A stretch of 64,000 nt of DNA from Marinobacter bryozoorum (lineage in GTDB: Bacteria > Pseudomonadota > Gammaproteobacteria > Pseudomonadales > Oleiphilaceae), in contig NZ_JAKZAH010000006.1 in NCBI RefSeq assembly GCF_023156245.1, positions 107,269 to 171,268 on the forward strand, given 5' to 3'. Below are positions 63,184-64,000 of the stretch, piece after piece (the first letter of the stretch is position 1; every line of letters begins with the position of its first letter). The position numbers and the translations under genes are program-made. The notes under the pieces were generated by a model. The model had not been told where the DNA came from and did not search any database. It saw nothing but the letters and a program-made list of their open reading frames with translations.

Positions 63184-63956
63184 TAGGTGAACTGATTCCC
63201 TGGATTGCACCCATTGTGGTGTTGTTACTGATTCTTGGCTCGGCCATCCGGATTCTGCCGGAATATGAGCGGGGCGTGGTTTTCTTCCTGGGCCGCTTTC
63301 AGGGGGTCAAGGGACCGGGGCTGATTATCATCATCCCGGGTATTCAGCAGGTGGTGCGGGTTGATTTACGGGTCATCACCCTGGACGTTCCCAGCCAGGA
63401 CGTGATTTCGAAGGACAACGTGACGGTTCGGGTAAATGCGGTGCTGTATTTCCGCGTAGTGGATCCCGAAAGGGCGATACTGCGGGTGGAAGACTTTGGT
63501 TCTGCGACCAGTCAGCTTTCCCAGACCACTCTGAGATCCGTACTGGGCAAGCATGACCTGGACGAAATGCTCTCAGAGCGGGATAAACTGAATTCCGATA
63601 TACAGGAAATCATTGATGCCCAGACCGAGGACTGGGGCATCAAGGTGGCCAATGTCGAGATCAAGCACGTGGACCTGAACGAGTCCATGATCCGTGCCAT
63701 CGCCCGTCAGGCGGAAGCCGAGCGGGAGCGTCGCGCGAAGGTGATCCATGCGGAAGGCGAACTGCAGGCATCGAAGAAGCTGGTTGAAGCCGCCCAGGTA
63801 ATGTCAGTGGACTCAGGCGCCATGCAGCTGCGCTACCTGCAGACCCTTGCCGATATGAGCACCAGCAACTCTTCAACCATCGTGTTCCCGTTACCGATGG
63901 ATATTATGGAAACCTTTATGAACGGGTCTTCCCCAATCATGGTGGGTAATCATTGA
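63180..63956 (+). CDS. Slipin (stomatin/prohibitin family) protein
   Basis: 258 residues. An N-terminal membrane helix (about 5-25), the SPFH domain with [28 protein letters not shown] and V-E-I-K-H-V-D-L-N, and a C-terminal coiled-coil with [13 protein letters not shown]. It forms membrane scaffolds and is a probable substrate of the NfeD protease. Its start overlaps the NfeD stop by four bases (ATGA). Confidence 0.95.
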   Translation: MIGELIPWIAPIVVLLLILGSAIRILPEYERGVVFFLGRFQGVKGPGLIIIIPGIQQVVRVDLRVITLDVPSQDVISKDNVTVRVNAVLYFRVVDPERAILRVEDFGSATSQLSQTTLRSVLGKHDLDEMLSERDKLNSDIQEIIDAQTEDWGIKVANVEIKHVDLNESMIRAIARQAEAERERRAKVIHAEGELQASKKLVEAAQVMSVDSGAMQLRYLQTLADMSTSNSSTIVFPLPMDIMETFMNGSSPIMVGNH

Positions 63957-64000
63957 CGGATTCCAGCCGGATACAGCTGAAGACCGCCGAGGTGGAAGTA
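63953..64000 (+). CDS. Possible start of a further gene, cut by window end
   Basis: TTG 63953 overlaps the slipin stop and opens a frame to the edge (sixteen codons, [10 protein letters not shown]). GGTGGG lies just ahead. It is too short to identify and could be chance. Confidence 0.3.
   Translation, partial: MTDSSRIQLKTAEVEV

Overview
The window is about 64 kb of GC-rich, gene-dense chromosomal DNA. It looks like a marine, halotolerant gammaproteobacterium, with gene content and order closest to Marinobacter-type genomes (inference, no search was run). The pointers are an aa3 cytochrome oxidase locus laid out as in Pseudomonas and its relatives, a monomeric NADP-isocitrate dehydrogenase, an ectoine synthase gene, a DUF6746 protein and intergenic palindromes. 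No rRNA, tRNA, CRISPR array, prophage or insertion sequence was seen.

Layout. 1-8.6 kb holds housekeeping and transport genes: a small heat-shock protein cut by the window edge, a gamma-carbonic anhydrase, oligopeptidase A with a zinc-ribbon partner, a Na+/H+ antiporter, DoxX/DUF1653 and a MATE pump. 8.7-17.2 kb is the cytochrome c oxidase locus: coxB-coxA-coxC, a reversed DUF2909 gene, SURF1, a SCO-like protein, ctaA, ctaB and SCO. The ctaG/cox11 gene usually found between coxA and coxC is absent, and a perfect stem-loop lies there instead. 17.2-24.1 kb carries a quinol monooxygenase-like protein, a transporter, HrpB helicase, an aspartate racemase-like protein, a less GC-rich two-gene accessory insert (DUF5675 plus a secreted unknown) and a CBS protein. 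24.2-30.1 kb is a tight five-gene operon (FMO, bile-acid-type symporter, two SDR proteins, TauE/SafE) divergent from an AraC regulator. 30.2-40.5 kb has an iron-controlled DUF6746 gene, an ATP-grasp protein, an ornithine/lysine decarboxylase, a Na/Pi cotransporter, an ectC-MFS pair without ectAB, a GTPase-DUF2868 pair and an esterase. 40.6-45.0 kb is a ketone-body module: a sigma-54 activator, three operators, a -24/-12 promoter, 3-hydroxybutyrate dehydrogenase and acetoacetyl-CoA ligase. 45.3-54.7 kb carries idh, ybaK, an MFS protein, a diguanylate cyclase, a small-gene/sRNA-like locus, an exonuclease and queC-queE. 54.7-64 kb carries a secreted nuclease, a WYL regulator, an MFS transporter, MarR, a manganese (yybP-ykoY) riboswitch with its GDT1-type transporter, an L,D-transpeptidase and an NfeD-slipin operon.

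The most unusual structure is not a gene. Four intergenic long palindromes (609-684, 3934-4007, 4074-4151, 32881-32978) share an asymmetric core, but their 27-37 bp arms differ between copies while staying complementary within each copy. A second family (1398-1502, 30079-30154) shares a 49-bp hairpin-bearing core that is 46/49 identical between copies. A third is a 30-bp inverted repeat after idh. The best regulatory readings are the triple operator plus sigma-54 promoter of the ketone-body operon, the Fur box on the DUF6746 promoter, and the manganese riboswitch.
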